DNA of 64,000 nt from Pseudoxanthomonas suwonensis (lineage in GTDB: Bacteria > Pseudomonadota > Gammaproteobacteria > Xanthomonadales > Xanthomonadaceae), in the NCBI GenBank assembly GCA_003240695.1, contig QFNC01000003.1, positions 1-64,000 of the forward strand, read 5' to 3'. The stretch's first letter is position 1; each line of letters begins with the position of its first letter. The notes beneath the pieces are model-generated. The model was not told the origin of the DNA and did no database searches. It saw nothing but the letters and a program-made list of their open reading frames with translations. Shown here piece by piece: positions 9,861-19,256 of the stretch. Position numbers and translations under genes: made by a program.

Positions 9861-10029
9861 CGCGGTCGGGGTTGTCGGGCGCCGCTGGCGGCGGATCCTC
9901 GCGCAGGATGTCCAGCGCCGGCGTGTCCAGGTCGTCGAACTGGCCACGGCGCACCGCCCACACGAACAGGCCGATGGCGATGCCGAGCAGCACCAGACTG
10001 ATGGGGATCAGCAGCAGCAGACTGTTCAT
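9850..10029 (-). CDS. ccoS: cbb3-type cytochrome oxidase assembly protein CcoS
   Basis: A 59-residue protein with one N-terminal membrane helix (LLLLIPISLVLLGIAIGLFVW), then RRGQFDDLDTPALDILRED and an acidic, Pro-rich tail. The QFDDLDTP segment is the hallmark of CcoS, a small factor needed for cofactor insertion into the cbb3 oxidase. The start overlaps the ccoI stop by four bases, so translation is coupled. Length and position match the family. Confidence 0.93.
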   Translation of the reverse strand: MNSLLLLIPISLVLLGIAIGLFVWAVRRGQFDDLDTPALDILREDPPPAAPDNPDRDAD

Positions 10030-12428
10030 GCGTGCAGGGGTGTCAGGCGGCCGAGCCGCAGTGCGTTGAGGGTGACCAGCAGCGAGGATAGCGCCATTCC
10101 CAGCGCAGCCAGCCAGGGCGTCACCCAACCGGCGGCGGCCAGCGGCAGGGCGATCACGTTGTAGACCAGTGCCCAGGCCAGGTTTTCGCGAATGATGCGG
10201 CGCGTGCGCCGCGCCAGCGCCACCGTCTGCGGCACCCGCAGCAGCGACGACGACACCATCACGAAATCGGCCGCGCGCTGGGCCAGCGCCGCGCCGTCGG
10301 ACAGGGCGATGGACACGTCGGCGGCCGCCAATACCGGCGCATCGTTGATGCCATCGCCCACCATCGCCACCACGCTGCCGTGCCGTTGCAGCGCCTGCAC
10401 GTACTGCAGCTTGTCTTCCGGCGACTGCCGCGCGCGCCAGTCGGCGATGCCCAGGCGCTGTGCGACGTCGCGGACAACCGGCTCGGCATCGCCACTGCAC
10501 AGATCCACATCCAGCCCCAGCTCCTGCAGCGCGGCCACGGCATCGGCGGCATCGCCGCGTTCGGCTTCCTGCAGGCGGATGTGGGCCACGGCCCGCCGGC
10601 CATCGCCCAGCCAGATGCCGGCATCGTCACCGACGTGATCGGCGGCAGCGAAAGCACGCTGGCCGAGTGTCCACGACCGGCCATCCACCCAGCCCTGCAC
10701 GCCGAGTCCGGGGTGTTGGCGGATGTCCGTGGCCTGCAGTGGCGTGGCCACCTCGGCGAATGCAGCGGCGATCGGATGGGTATTGTCTCGCTGCAGTGCG
10801 GCGGCGATCTGCAACAGCTGTTGCGGGGTGATGCCGCTTTCTTCCTCCGTGATCTGCACGCCGGCGATCTGCAGCCGGCCGGCGGTCAGGGTGCCAGTCT
10901 TGTCGAACACGATGCGGTCGGCATCGGCCAGGGTGTCGATGGCATCGCCCTGCAGGACCAGCACGCCCAGCCGCGACAGGCTGCCCTGCGCCACCGCCAG
11001 TGCGGCGGGAATGGCCAAGGTGAGCGCGCAGGGGCAGCTGACCACCAGCACCGCCAGCATCACCTCGAACGCGCGGTCCGGCTGCTGCCAGTGCCACCAG
11101 GCCCAGATGCCGGCCGCACACAGCAACAGCGCCGGCACGAACCACGCCGCGATGCGATCGGCCAGCAGCGCCAGCCGCATCGGCCGGGTCTGCGCCTGTT
11201 CCACCAGCCGCACCAGCTGCGACAGGCGGGTCGCGCCGCCCGCGCCGGTCACGCGCAGGCGCAGCGGCGTGTCGCGGCACACGCTGCCGGCAAACAGTGC
11301 ATCCCCCGCCTGCTTGCGCACGGGAGTGGATTCGCCGGTCAGCAGCGCTTCGTCCACGGCAGCGGCTGCATCCAGCAGCACGCCATCGGCCGGCACGGCT
11401 TCGCCGGGGGCCACCCGCAGCACGTCGTCCACCGCCAGCAGCGCCTGCGGCACCTGCTCGCAGCGGCCATCGGCCTGCTCGCGCGTGGCCAGTGCCGGCG
11501 TGGCCCGGGCGAGCGCATCCACGCGAGCACTGGCAGCCTGGCGTGCGCGTTGCTCCAGCAGACGCGCCAGCAGCAACAGGAACACGAACATCACGGCCGC
11601 GTCGAACCACACGTGCGGGCCGCCGCGCAGGGTTTCGATCACGCTGGCGGCCCAGGCCAGCAGCGCGGATCCGGCGATCAGCGTGTCCATGCCCAGCCGC
11701 CGCGCCCGCACTTCGCGCAGCATGCCGGCGATGAACGGCCAGCCGGCGTAGAACACCACCGGTGTGGACACCAGCACCGCGATCCAGCGCAGGAAATCGC
11801 GGGTCGCGATGCCCATCTGGTTGTCGAAGTCCAGGTACAGGGCTTCGGCGAACATCATCGCCTGCATCGCGCCCAGTCCGGCGATGCCCAGCCGCAGCAG
11901 CCAGCGGTTGCGGTCGCGGCGACGTTCGCCTTCGCGGTCCGCGCCGGTGGCCAGGTACGGCCGGTAACCAAGTGCCGCCATCCGCGCCAGCAGCCGCGAC
12001 AGCGGCGTGCGCTGCGGATCCCAGGCGATGCGCACCCGGCCGGTGATGGCGTTGGCGCCGCAGTCCAGCACACCCGGTTCACGGCGCAGGGCGTGGTCGA
12101 TCAGCCACGCGCAGGCGGCGCAGTGCATGCCGTCGGTCAGCACGGTGATGGCCTGTCCACCCGGCACGGTGGATGCATGGCCGGCTTGCACGTCGGCACG
12201 ATCCCAGGCGGCGTAATCCGGATCGGCCGTGCCCACGCGATTGGCGTTGGCACTGCGCAGGCGGTAGTAGTCGTCCAGGTGCGCGTCGCGGATCCAGGCC
12301 GCCGCCGCCGCACAGCCATCGCAGCAGAACGCGCGCTGCTCCCCGTCGATGCGTGCCCGGGCCGGCATGCTCGGCAACGGTTCGCCGCAGTGGAAACAGC
12401 CGGCGGTGTCGGTGGCCGGGCTGGTCAC
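10026..12428 (-). CDS. ccoI: Cu+ -exporting P1B-type ATPase CcoI/FixI for cbb3 assembly
   Basis: An 800-residue copper ATPase. An N-terminal Cys-rich patch (CFHC, CCDGC) precedes a heavy-metal-associated domain with C103-A-A-C106. The membrane metal-binding motif is C465-P-C467, and the phosphorylation motif DKTGTLT starts at D509, followed by the GDGINDAP hinge. CcoI-type ATPases move copper to the periplasm for the CuB site of cbb3 oxidase rather than for copper resistance; its place between fixH and ccoS supports that role. The start is GTG at 12428, forming a GTGA overlap with the fixH stop. Confidence 0.96.
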   Translation of the reverse strand: MTSPATDTAGCFHCGEPLPSMPARARIDGEQRAFCCDGCAAAAAWIRDAHLDDYYRLRSANANRVGTADPDYAAWDRADVQAGHASTVPGGQAITVLTDGMHCAACAWLIDHALRREPGVLDCGANAITGRVRIAWDPQRTPLSRLLARMAALGYRPYLATGADREGERRRDRNRWLLRLGIAGLGAMQAMMFAEALYLDFDNQMGIATRDFLRWIAVLVSTPVVFYAGWPFIAGMLREVRARRLGMDTLIAGSALLAWAASVIETLRGGPHVWFDAAVMFVFLLLLARLLEQRARQAASARVDALARATPALATREQADGRCEQVPQALLAVDDVLRVAPGEAVPADGVLLDAAAAVDEALLTGESTPVRKQAGDALFAGSVCRDTPLRLRVTGAGGATRLSQLVRLVEQAQTRPMRLALLADRIAAWFVPALLLCAAGIWAWWHWQQPDRAFEVMLAVLVVSCPCALTLAIPAALAVAQGSLSRLGVLVLQGDAIDTLADADRIVFDKTGTLTAGRLQIAGVQITEEESGITPQQLLQIAAALQRDNTHPIAAAFAEVATPLQATDIRQHPGLGVQGWVDGRSWTLGQRAFAAADHVGDDAGIWLGDGRRAVAHIRLQEAERGDAADAVAALQELGLDVDLCSGDAEPVVRDVAQRLGIADWRARQSPEDKLQYVQALQRHGSVVAMVGDGINDAPVLAAADVSIALSDGAALAQRAADFVMVSSSLLRVPQTVALARRTRRIIRENLAWALVYNVIALPLAAAGWVTPWLAALGMALSSLLVTLNALRLGRLTPLHA

Positions 12429-12922
12429 TCGCTGCTGGACAGCGCCGGCCCCAGATGCACCGCGCGTTCGCGCGGCAGCAGTCGGCCGACCAGTCGCCAG
12501 CTGCCATCCTCGGGCTGCAGCTGCACCTCCCAGGCGTGGCCGGTGTCGATGCGGGTCTGCTGGGTCCAGCCCGAGACACCGGCTGGCAGGGTCAGCTGGC
12601 GATCAGCTGCGCCGTCGGTGGGGTGCGCAAAGCGCAGCTGCAAGGACTGGCCCGCAGGCCAGCGGCCACCGGCCGGCAGCACGCGCACGTGGTCGGCATC
12701 CACCTGCAGCACGGCAGCCAGACCCAAGTCACGGGCGCGGGCATCCGGACTCCAGTCGGCCACCTGCACCTGTGCGGTGCGCTGCACCCGATCGATCACC
12801 TGATCCTCGCGACGGTTCATCACCGCGATCACCACCAGGGCGATGCCCGCCACCACCGACACCGCCGGAATGCCGGCTACCAGCCACACCATCGGTTCGC
12901 GCAGGGGATGATCGGCGCGCAT
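12425..12922 (-). CDS. ccoH: FixH/CcoH family cbb3 assembly protein
   Basis: A 165-residue protein with one N-terminal membrane helix (about residues 11-34, MVWLVAGIPAVSVVAGIALVV) and a periplasmic domain containing LQLRFAHPTDGAADRQLTL, a typical FixH strand pattern. CcoH interacts with the oxidase and is needed for its stability. It sits six bases after the ccoG stop and overlaps ccoI by four. The ATG at 12922 is chosen because it lies just before the helix; a longer frame upstream is a shadow of ccoG. Confidence 0.9.
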   Translation of the reverse strand: MRADHPLREPMVWLVAGIPAVSVVAGIALVVIAVMNRREDQVIDRVQRTAQVQVADWSPDARARDLGLAAVLQVDADHVRVLPAGGRWPAGQSLQLRFAHPTDGAADRQLTLPAGVSGWTQQTRIDTGHAWEVQLQPEDGSWRLVGRLLPRERAVHLGPALSSSE

Positions 12923-12927
12923 CGCAG

Positions 12928-14487
12928 TCAGTTCGGCGCGATGAAGGTGCTGTCGGTGCCTTCCGCCGTACCGCCATCCAGCGGTTCCACCACGAAGCGG
13001 ATCGCATGCCGTCCGCGCACGGTGTCCGGTGCATGCAGCAGCACCGGGATGGTCAGCACCTGCTCGGCGGCGGCGCTGACATCGCCACCCCCTCTGATCA
13101 TCGTGATGCCGGCCGGTGCATCCACCCGCACGCGGTAGCGGTGCGGCCGCACGTCCTTGTTGATCACCCGCAGGGTGTAGCCGTTCTCGGTGCCGCCCTG
13201 CACTTCGCGGTACAGCGCATTGCGGTCGCGCAATGCCTCCACGATCAGGCTGTCGCGCGTGGTCACGCCCCAGGTCCATGCCGCCATCAATGCCAGCAGC
13301 AGCGTGCCGTACACCAGGATGCGCGGCCGCAGCACGCGTGCCGGCTTGCCGTCGATGCTGTTCTGGTTGGAATAGCGGATCAACCCGCGCGGATAGCCCA
13401 TCTTGTCCATCACGTCGTCGCAGGCGTCGATGCAGGCACCACAGGCGATGCATTCGTACTGCAGGCCGTTGCGGATGTCGATGCCGGTAGGGCACACCTG
13501 CACGCAGATGGTGCAGTCGATGCAGTCGCCGAGCTGCTCGGCCGGAAAACGCGGCAGCGGTTCGCCCTCGTCCTCGGCCAGCAGTGGCACGCCTTCAAGG
13601 CGGCGGGTGTTGTGCGCGTTCTCGATCGCCACCGGATGCTGCGAGGCCCGCGCCACGAAGTCGTAAGCGGTGATCTTGTCCAGCAGCCCGCGACCGCGTG
13701 CCATCACGTCGCCCAGACCGCGCTTGCGCGGCCCACGCGGCTCTCCACGCATCGGGTCGTAGGCGATGATCAGCGTGTTGCGGTCGAACATCGCGCTCTG
13801 GAAGCGCGCATACGGGCACATGTACTTGCACACCTGCTCGCGCATGAAGCCGGCGAAGCCCCAGGTGGCCAGCGCGTAGAAGAACACCCAGAAGGTTTCC
13901 CACGCACCCCACTGCCAGCCGCTGCCGATCAGCGGTGCGCGCCAGAACAGGTCGCGGATCGGAGTGAAGAAGCCGACGAAGGTGAAGCCGGTCCACAGCG
14001 CGAACAGCGCCCAGGCCACGTGCTTGCCGCCCTTGCGCATGACTTTCTCGCGGTTCCAGGGGGCTGCATCCAGCTTCATGCGCTTGCCGCGGTCGCCCTC
14101 GAACCAGTGCTCGATCCACAGGAAGGTTTCGGTCCACACCGTCTGCGGACAGGCGTAGCCGCACCACAGGCGACCGGCCAGCGCGGTGAAGAAGAACAGC
14201 GCGAAGGCCGCGATCATCAGCAGCAGCGCCAGGAAGATGAAGTCCTGCGGCCAGAAGTTCAGCCCGAAGATGTAGAACTTGCGCGCCGGCAGGTCGAACA
14301 GCACTGCCTGACGGCCGTCCCAGTTCAGCCAGGGGAACACGTAGTACATGCCCAGCAGCACGTACACGGCGATGCGGCGCAGCGTGTCCAGGCGACCGCG
14401 CACTTCGCGCGGGTAGATCTTCTTTTCACTGGCGTAGAAGGAGTTGCCGCCGTCATCGACGACCTGCAGCGGAATCTTGGTGCTCAT
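12928..14487 (-). CDS. ccoG: Cytochrome c oxidase accessory protein CcoG (RdxA/FixG)
   Basis: A 519-residue polytopic ferredoxin-like protein. The N-terminal membrane region includes WCGYACPQ (C109, C113) and CKYMCPY motifs. Two [4Fe-4S] motifs follow in the middle (CIDCTICVQVCP and CIACGACIDACD). The C-terminal third is a periplasmic beta-sandwich (FixG_C). CcoG is thought to reduce copper during cbb3 CuB-site assembly. Length and all cysteine motifs are intact. It lies 12 bases after a small membrane gene and six bases before fixH. Confidence 0.96.
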   Translation of the reverse strand: MSTKIPLQVVDDGGNSFYASEKKIYPREVRGRLDTLRRIAVYVLLGMYYVFPWLNWDGRQAVLFDLPARKFYIFGLNFWPQDFIFLALLLMIAAFALFFFTALAGRLWCGYACPQTVWTETFLWIEHWFEGDRGKRMKLDAAPWNREKVMRKGGKHVAWALFALWTGFTFVGFFTPIRDLFWRAPLIGSGWQWGAWETFWVFFYALATWGFAGFMREQVCKYMCPYARFQSAMFDRNTLIIAYDPMRGEPRGPRKRGLGDVMARGRGLLDKITAYDFVARASQHPVAIENAHNTRRLEGVPLLAEDEGEPLPRFPAEQLGDCIDCTICVQVCPTGIDIRNGLQYECIACGACIDACDDVMDKMGYPRGLIRYSNQNSIDGKPARVLRPRILVYGTLLLALMAAWTWGVTTRDSLIVEALRDRNALYREVQGGTENGYTLRVINKDVRPHRYRVRVDAPAGITMIRGGGDVSAAAEQVLTIPVLLHAPDTVRGRHAIRFVVEPLDGGTAEGTDSTFIAPN

Positions 14488-14499
14488 GCAGACACGGCC

Positions 14500-14796
14500 T
14501 CAACCCGGCGGGAGCGGGCGATTGAAGCGGCTGGACGGTCGCAGCAGGATCCAGGTGAACAGGCTCGATGCGGCCGTGGCCAGCCAGAACATGAAGAAAC
14601 AGATCGTGTAGCCGGTCAGGCGGCTGATCTGCAGATCGGGAAAGGTGATGTCGCGCAGCGCCAGCGGATCGATGAATGCGAAGAACACCATCGTGGCCAC
14701 GCAGGCAGAGAAGAAACTGGGCCAGGCGATCGCACCGATCCGCTGCACCAGTGGGCGCGGCGGATGGTCCAGACGGGGTTCGGTGAATTCGCGCAT
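14500..14796 (-). CDS. Small two-helix membrane protein of the cco cluster, function unknown
   Basis: A 98-residue protein with two predicted membrane segments (about 26-45, FFSACVATMVFFAFIDPL, and 60-85, TGYTICFFMFWLATAASSLF). It has no recognised domain. It lies three bases after ccoP and 12 bases before ccoG, within the same transcription unit, and the genes around it are all oxidase structure or assembly factors. A role as an accessory subunit or assembly factor of the cbb3 oxidase is inference from position only. Confidence 0.8.
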   Translation of the reverse strand: MREFTEPRLDHPPRPLVQRIGAIAWPSFFSACVATMVFFAFIDPLALRDITFPDLQISRLTGYTICFFMFWLATAASSLFTWILLRPSSRFNRPLPPG

Positions 14797-14799
14797 GGT

Positions 14800-15741
14800 T
14801 CAGCGGGCGCCGCCGGCTCCTCCCGAAGCAGCGGCCTGCTGCTGCGACAGTGACCAAACGTAGGCGCCCACCACGCGTGCGCGGGTGTCGCCCAGGATGT
14901 CGGCATGCGGCGGCATCACGCCGTGGCGACCCTGCATGATGGTGCGGCGCAGGCTGGCATCGCTGCTGCCGTACATCCAGTCGGCGTCAGTCAGGTCCGG
15001 CGCACCGAGATTCTGGTTGCCCTTGCCGTCCTTGCCGTGGCAGGCCACGCATACGCCCTCGTACAGCGGCTTGCCCTGGGCGGCCATGAAGTTGTTTTCC
15101 ATCAGCTTTGGATCGGCCAGCGCGCGGGTGTAGGCGATCACCTGGTCCACAGCCTGCTCGCCGCCCATGCCGGTCAGCACCGTGCCCCACGGCGGCATCA
15201 CGCCCTGGCGGCCTTTCAGGATGCTGGTCAGCACGCCATCCGGGCTGCCATCCCATTTCCACACGCGGTCGGTCAGGTTCGGATATCCCACCGCGCCCTG
15301 TGCCGACGAGCCATGGCAGGTGGCGCAGTTGTTGGCGAAGATCGATGCGCCCAGCTCGACCGCACGCGGGTCGCGTGCCAGCGCGTCGATCGGCTGGCCG
15401 GCATACGGGCCGAAGGTGGCGGCCAGTTTCTCGTCGTCGCGGGCCTTGTCGGCATCGTGCTTGTTGGCCGATGTCCAGCCCAGCGTGCCGGCGAAGGCGC
15501 CCATGCCCGGATACAGCACCAGATAGCCGATGCTGAACACGATGGTGAGATAGAACAGGTTGATCCACCAGCGCGGCATCGGCTTGTTGTATTCGGTCAG
15601 GTTGCCGTCCCACACGTGGCTGGTGTCGGTGGGGGCCGGATCGCCCGGACGGCGCTTGCCGGTCCACCACAGCAGCCACGCGCAACCGAGGATGTTGGAC
15701 ACCACCAGCACGATGACGTAGATCGACCAACCGGTGCTCAT
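14800..15741 (-). CDS. ccoP: cbb3 oxidase diheme cytochrome c subunit CcoP (subunit III)
   Basis: A 313-residue membrane-anchored diheme cytochrome that carries electrons into the oxidase. Two N-terminal membrane helices (about 5-26 and 58-78) flank the conserved WDGNLTEYNKPMPRWW, the FixP/CcoP signature. Heme sites are C139-A-T-C-H143 and C231-V-A-C-H235, each followed by a Met in a GVMPP context. The start overlaps the ccoQ stop as ATGA. Complete and of normal length. Confidence 0.97.
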   Translation of the reverse strand: MSTGWSIYVIVLVVSNILGCAWLLWWTGKRRPGDPAPTDTSHVWDGNLTEYNKPMPRWWINLFYLTIVFSIGYLVLYPGMGAFAGTLGWTSANKHDADKARDDEKLAATFGPYAGQPIDALARDPRAVELGASIFANNCATCHGSSAQGAVGYPNLTDRVWKWDGSPDGVLTSILKGRQGVMPPWGTVLTGMGGEQAVDQVIAYTRALADPKLMENNFMAAQGKPLYEGVCVACHGKDGKGNQNLGAPDLTDADWMYGSSDASLRRTIMQGRHGVMPPHADILGDTRARVVGAYVWSLSQQQAAASGGAGGAR

Positions 15742-15911
15742 GGCTGTTGCTCCTCGTGGCGATGGGTTGCGCTGAAGGCGGACGCTGCGTCCTCATCCAG
15801 CGGCAGGCGTGAGGCGGCGTCCAGCGCGGACTTCAGGCGCGGATTCCAGATCCACACCCAACCGGCGACGAACAGCAGCAGCAACACGGCAGTGATGATT
15901 CCAGTGACCAT
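15738..15911 (-). CDS. ccoQ: cbb3 oxidase small subunit CcoQ
   Basis: A 57-residue protein read from the sequence: one membrane helix (ITAVLLLLFVAGWVWIW), then NPRLKSALDAASRLPLDEDA and a short polar tail. Position between ccoO (three bases downstream of its stop) and ccoP (four-base overlap), size and topology all fit CcoQ/FixQ, which stabilises the complex. Confidence 0.9.
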   Translation of the reverse strand: MVTGIITAVLLLLFVAGWVWIWNPRLKSALDAASRLPLDEDAASAFSATHRHEEQQP

Positions 15912-15914
15912 GGC

Positions 15915-16565
15915 TCAGCCTCCCGTGGTCTTCGGTGCATGACGGCCCAGGCCTTGCAGGTAGGCCACCACCGCATCCAGTTCGGTCTTGCCCGCCACGT
16001 CATTGACCGCCTGGGTGATTTCGGCGTCGCTGTACGGGTCGCCCAGACGCTGCAATGCGCGCATGCGTGCCTGCAGTTCGGGTGCATCGATGCCGTTGTC
16101 GGCCAGCCACGGAAAGCCCGGCATGTTCGATTCGGGCACCAGGTCGCGCGGATTGATCAGGTGGTCGCGGTGCCATTCGTCCGAATAGCGGCCGCCCACG
16201 CGGGCCAGGTCCGGGCCGGTGCGCTTGCTGCCCCACTGGAACGGGCGGTCGTACACCGACTCGCCGGCCAGCGAGTAGTGGCCGTAGCGTTCGGTCTCGA
16301 AACGCAGCGTGCGCACCATCTGCGAGTGGCAGTTGTAGCAGCCCTCGCGCACGTACACGTCGCGTCCGGCCAGTTCCAGCGCCGGGTAGGGCTTGACCCC
16401 CGGCAGCGGCTGGATGGTCTCCGTCTGGAACATTAGCGGCACGATTTCGGCCAGCCCGCCGAAGGACACGGCGATGGTGATCAGCACCATCATCAGGCCG
16501 ACGTTCTTCTCGATCTTCTCGTGCGGGTTGTGGTTGCTGGCGTGGGGATCGGTGTTCTGGCTCAT
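15915..16565 (-). CDS. ccoO: cbb3 oxidase monoheme cytochrome c subunit CcoO (subunit II)
   Basis: A 216-residue protein with one N-terminal helix (about 22-45) and the periplasmic heme motif C76-Y-N-C-H80 in the CcoO context EGCYNCHSQMVR. RYGHYSLAGE and the axial Met region NMPGFPWL are also conserved. It passes electrons from CcoP to CcoN. The spacing of 21 bases to ccoN places it second in the operon. Complete. Confidence 0.97.
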   Translation of the reverse strand: MSQNTDPHASNHNPHEKIEKNVGLMMVLITIAVSFGGLAEIVPLMFQTETIQPLPGVKPYPALELAGRDVYVREGCYNCHSQMVRTLRFETERYGHYSLAGESVYDRPFQWGSKRTGPDLARVGGRYSDEWHRDHLINPRDLVPESNMPGFPWLADNGIDAPELQARMRALQRLGDPYSDAEITQAVNDVAGKTELDAVVAYLQGLGRHAPKTTGG

Positions 16566-16586
16566 GGCGGGCTCCTGTCGATCGCC

Positions 16587-18077
16587 TCAGGCGCGGGCTT
16601 GCGAGGGGTCGGGCAGCAGCACCGGCATCGGCGCGGCGGCATCGCGCGCGGCCTGCCAGGTGCGGACCATGTTGTAGGCCATGATCAGCATGCCGATGAG
16701 TACCAGCACCCCGCCGGCGAGGCGGCCCAGGTAGTAGGGATAGGTGTAGTTCAGCGCTTCCACGAAGCTGTAGGTCAGGGTGCCGTCCGGCTTGGTGGCG
16801 CGCCACATCAGGCCCTGCATCACCCCGGCGATCCACATCGAGGCGATGTAGAACACCACGCCGATGGTGTGCAGCCAGAAGTGGGTGTCGATCAGCTTGA
16901 CCGACCACATCTGCTTCTGTCCGGTCACCCACGGCAGCAGGGCGTAGATCGAGCCGATGGAGATCATCGCCACCCAGCCCAGCGCGCCGGCGTGCACGTG
17001 GCCGATGGTCCAGTCGGTGTAGTGCGAGAGCGCGTTGACCGTCTTGATCGACATCATCGGGCCCTCGAAGGTGCTCATCATGTAGAAGCTGATGGCCACG
17101 ATCAGGAACTTCACGATGGGATCGGTGCGCAGCTTGTGCCAGGCGCCGGACAGCGTCATCACGCCGTTGATGGCGCCGCCCCAGCTGGGGGCCAGCAGGA
17201 TCAGCGAGAACACCATGCCCAGGCTCTGCGCCCAGTCCGGCAGCGCGGTGTAATGCAGATGGTGCGGGCCGGCCCACATGTACACGGCGATCAGCGCCCA
17301 GAAGTGCACGATCGACAGCCGGTACGAATACACCGGACGGTTGGCCACTTTCGGCACGAAGTAGTACATCATGCCGAGGAAACCGGCGGTCAGGAAGAAG
17401 CCCACCGCGTTGTGGCCATACCACCACTGCACCATGGCGTCCACGGCACCGCTGTACACGGGATAGGACTTGGTCAACCCCACCGGAATCCAGATGTTGT
17501 TGACGATGTGCAGCAGGGCCACGGCGATGATGAAAGCGCCGTAGAACCAGTTGGCCACGTAGATGTGCCTGACGGTGCGCTTGGCGATGGTGCCGAAGAA
17601 CAGCACCGCGTAGCCCACCCAGACCAGCGTGATCAGGATGTCGATCGGCCATTCCAGCTCGGCGTATTCCTTGCCCTGGGTCATGCCCAGCGGCAGGGTG
17701 ATGGCAGCGGCCACGATCACCGCCTGCCAGCCCCAGAACACGAACGCGGCCAGCTTGTCGCTGATCAGGCGCACGTGGCTGGTGCGCTGCACGCAGTACA
17801 GGCTGGTGGCGAACAGCGCGCAGCCGCCGAAGGCGAAGATGACCGCGTTGGTGTGCAGCGGACGCAGGCGGCCGTAGTGCAGCCACGGCAGATCGAAGTT
17901 CAGCGCCGGCCAGTACAGCTGCGCTGCGATCAGCACGCCCACCAGCATGCCCACGATGCCCCAGACCACGGTCATCACCGCGAACTGGCGCACCACCTTG
18001 TCGTTGTAGGTGGCCGGATGGGCAGCCCGATCTCGCGGGATGGCCGGATCATGCATCGCCGGTGCCGTTGCGGACAT
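16587..18077 (-). CDS. ccoN: cbb3 oxidase catalytic subunit CcoN (subunit I)
   Basis: A 496-residue protein with about twelve membrane helices that reduces O2 at a heme b3-CuB centre with high oxygen affinity. Visible ligands: H75 in RPLHTNAVIF (low-spin heme), the GHNAVGFF segment, AGPHHLHY (CuB His pair) and TDWTIGHVHAGALGW (heme ligands). The helix with YSYRLSIVHFW carries the tyrosine cross-linked in cbb3 enzymes. It is the first gene of the operon. An FNR-type box 85 bases upstream of the ATG predicts induction at low oxygen. Confidence 0.97.
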   Translation of the reverse strand: MSATAPAMHDPAIPRDRAAHPATYNDKVVRQFAVMTVVWGIVGMLVGVLIAAQLYWPALNFDLPWLHYGRLRPLHTNAVIFAFGGCALFATSLYCVQRTSHVRLISDKLAAFVFWGWQAVIVAAAITLPLGMTQGKEYAELEWPIDILITLVWVGYAVLFFGTIAKRTVRHIYVANWFYGAFIIAVALLHIVNNIWIPVGLTKSYPVYSGAVDAMVQWWYGHNAVGFFLTAGFLGMMYYFVPKVANRPVYSYRLSIVHFWALIAVYMWAGPHHLHYTALPDWAQSLGMVFSLILLAPSWGGAINGVMTLSGAWHKLRTDPIVKFLIVAISFYMMSTFEGPMMSIKTVNALSHYTDWTIGHVHAGALGWVAMISIGSIYALLPWVTGQKQMWSVKLIDTHFWLHTIGVVFYIASMWIAGVMQGLMWRATKPDGTLTYSFVEALNYTYPYYLGRLAGGVLVLIGMLIMAYNMVRTWQAARDAAAPMPVLLPDPSQARA

Positions 18078-18133
18078 GGCGTGTTCTCCTGCTCTGATTC
18101 GATGGTGGAAGCGACGGGCGGGAACCCGTTGTC

Positions 18134-18175
18134 ATTGTGAAGATGACGCGTCGAGACGGAGTTGATCTGGATCAA
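18134..18175 (-). promoter_or_regulatory. Predicted FNR/ANR-activated class II promoter of the ccoNOQP operon
   Basis: TTGATCTGGATCAA at 18162-18175 is a perfect FNR/ANR palindrome (TTGAT-N4-ATCAA) centred at 18168.5. Reading toward ccoN, CACAAT at 18139-18134 fits a -10 hexamer. Transcription starting near 18127 would place the box at -41.5, the exact class II activator position. The same box lies just upstream of the divergent ntrB-like gene. The box is seen directly; regulator and start site are inference. Confidence 0.8.
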
Positions 18176-18204
18176 ATTCCGCAATGCATAATGATAATGC
18201 ACCC

Positions 18205-19256
18205 ATGCATGACGGTCACCTGATCCCCGATGCCGCGGCGCTGGATGCGCTGCTGACCCCGATCGCACTGCTAAAGCCGGCGTCGGGCACGATCGTGCAT
18301 GCCAATCCCGCCTTCGCGCGCTGGCTGGACGTGGGCCTGCGCCGCCTGCGTGGGCGGGCTCTGGCCACGCTGCCGCCGGACGGTGCACGGCTGGCCGAGC
18401 GGGTGCGCGATGCAGGCAACACGTTGGACCTGCAGTCGCTGTGCCTGCGCCGGCTGCGGCTTGGCTGGCCGGACCGGCAGGCACAGCTCGCCGACCTGTG
18501 GCTAGCTGCGCGCCCCGATGGCCTGTGGTGTGTGGAAGCGCATCCTTCGGCGGGTTTGCCGGGACTGGATCCGGCGGACGTGCTGCCATCCGCGCTGGCG
18601 GCCGCGTTCAAGGGGCTGGCGCACGAACTGCGCAATCCGCTGGCCGGTTTGCAAGGCGCCGCGCAATTGCTGCAGCGGCGCGATCACGATCCGGTGACGC
18701 GGGAACTGGTGGACCTGATCGGCAGCGAAGTGGCCCGCCTGGACAATCTACTGGAGCGCTTCCTGCAGCCGCAGCCGCAGCGGCCGCCGGTGCCGGTCAA
18801 CATCCATGCAGTCACCGAGCAGGTGCTGCAGCTGGCCAGCCACGACGCCGGCTGGGCGGTGAAACTGGGGCGCGATTACGATCCCAGCCTGCCCGCCCTG
18901 TCGGGCGACCCGGAACGCCTGACCCAGGCGCTGTGGAACCTGCTGCGCAACGCGCTGCAGGCCGGCGCGGGCACGGTGACGATCCGCACCCGCGCCGAGC
19001 ACGCCGTACGCATCGGCGATGCGGTGCATGCCCTGGCGCTGCGCCTGGAGGTGGTGGATGACGGCCATGGCGTGCCCGACACCCTGGCCGAGCATCTGTT
19101 CCTGCCGCTGGTCAGCGGTCGCGCCGAGGGCAGTGGGCTGGGGCTGGCGCTGGCGCAGCAGGTGGTGCGGGAGCACGGCGGCTGGCTGGGCTACCGCTCG
19201 CGTCCCGGGCACACGGTGTTTACCCTGCTGGTGCCGATCCCGACCGCGGATGCGCC

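Noticed and set aside
12425..13495. A 356-codon minus-strand frame joining ccoG and fixH.
   Set aside because: Only its last 165 codons are fixH; the upstream part is an out-of-frame reading of ccoG.
16000..17886. A 628-codon minus-strand frame over ccoN and ccoO.
   Set aside because: Shifted-frame shadow of two intact oxidase genes.
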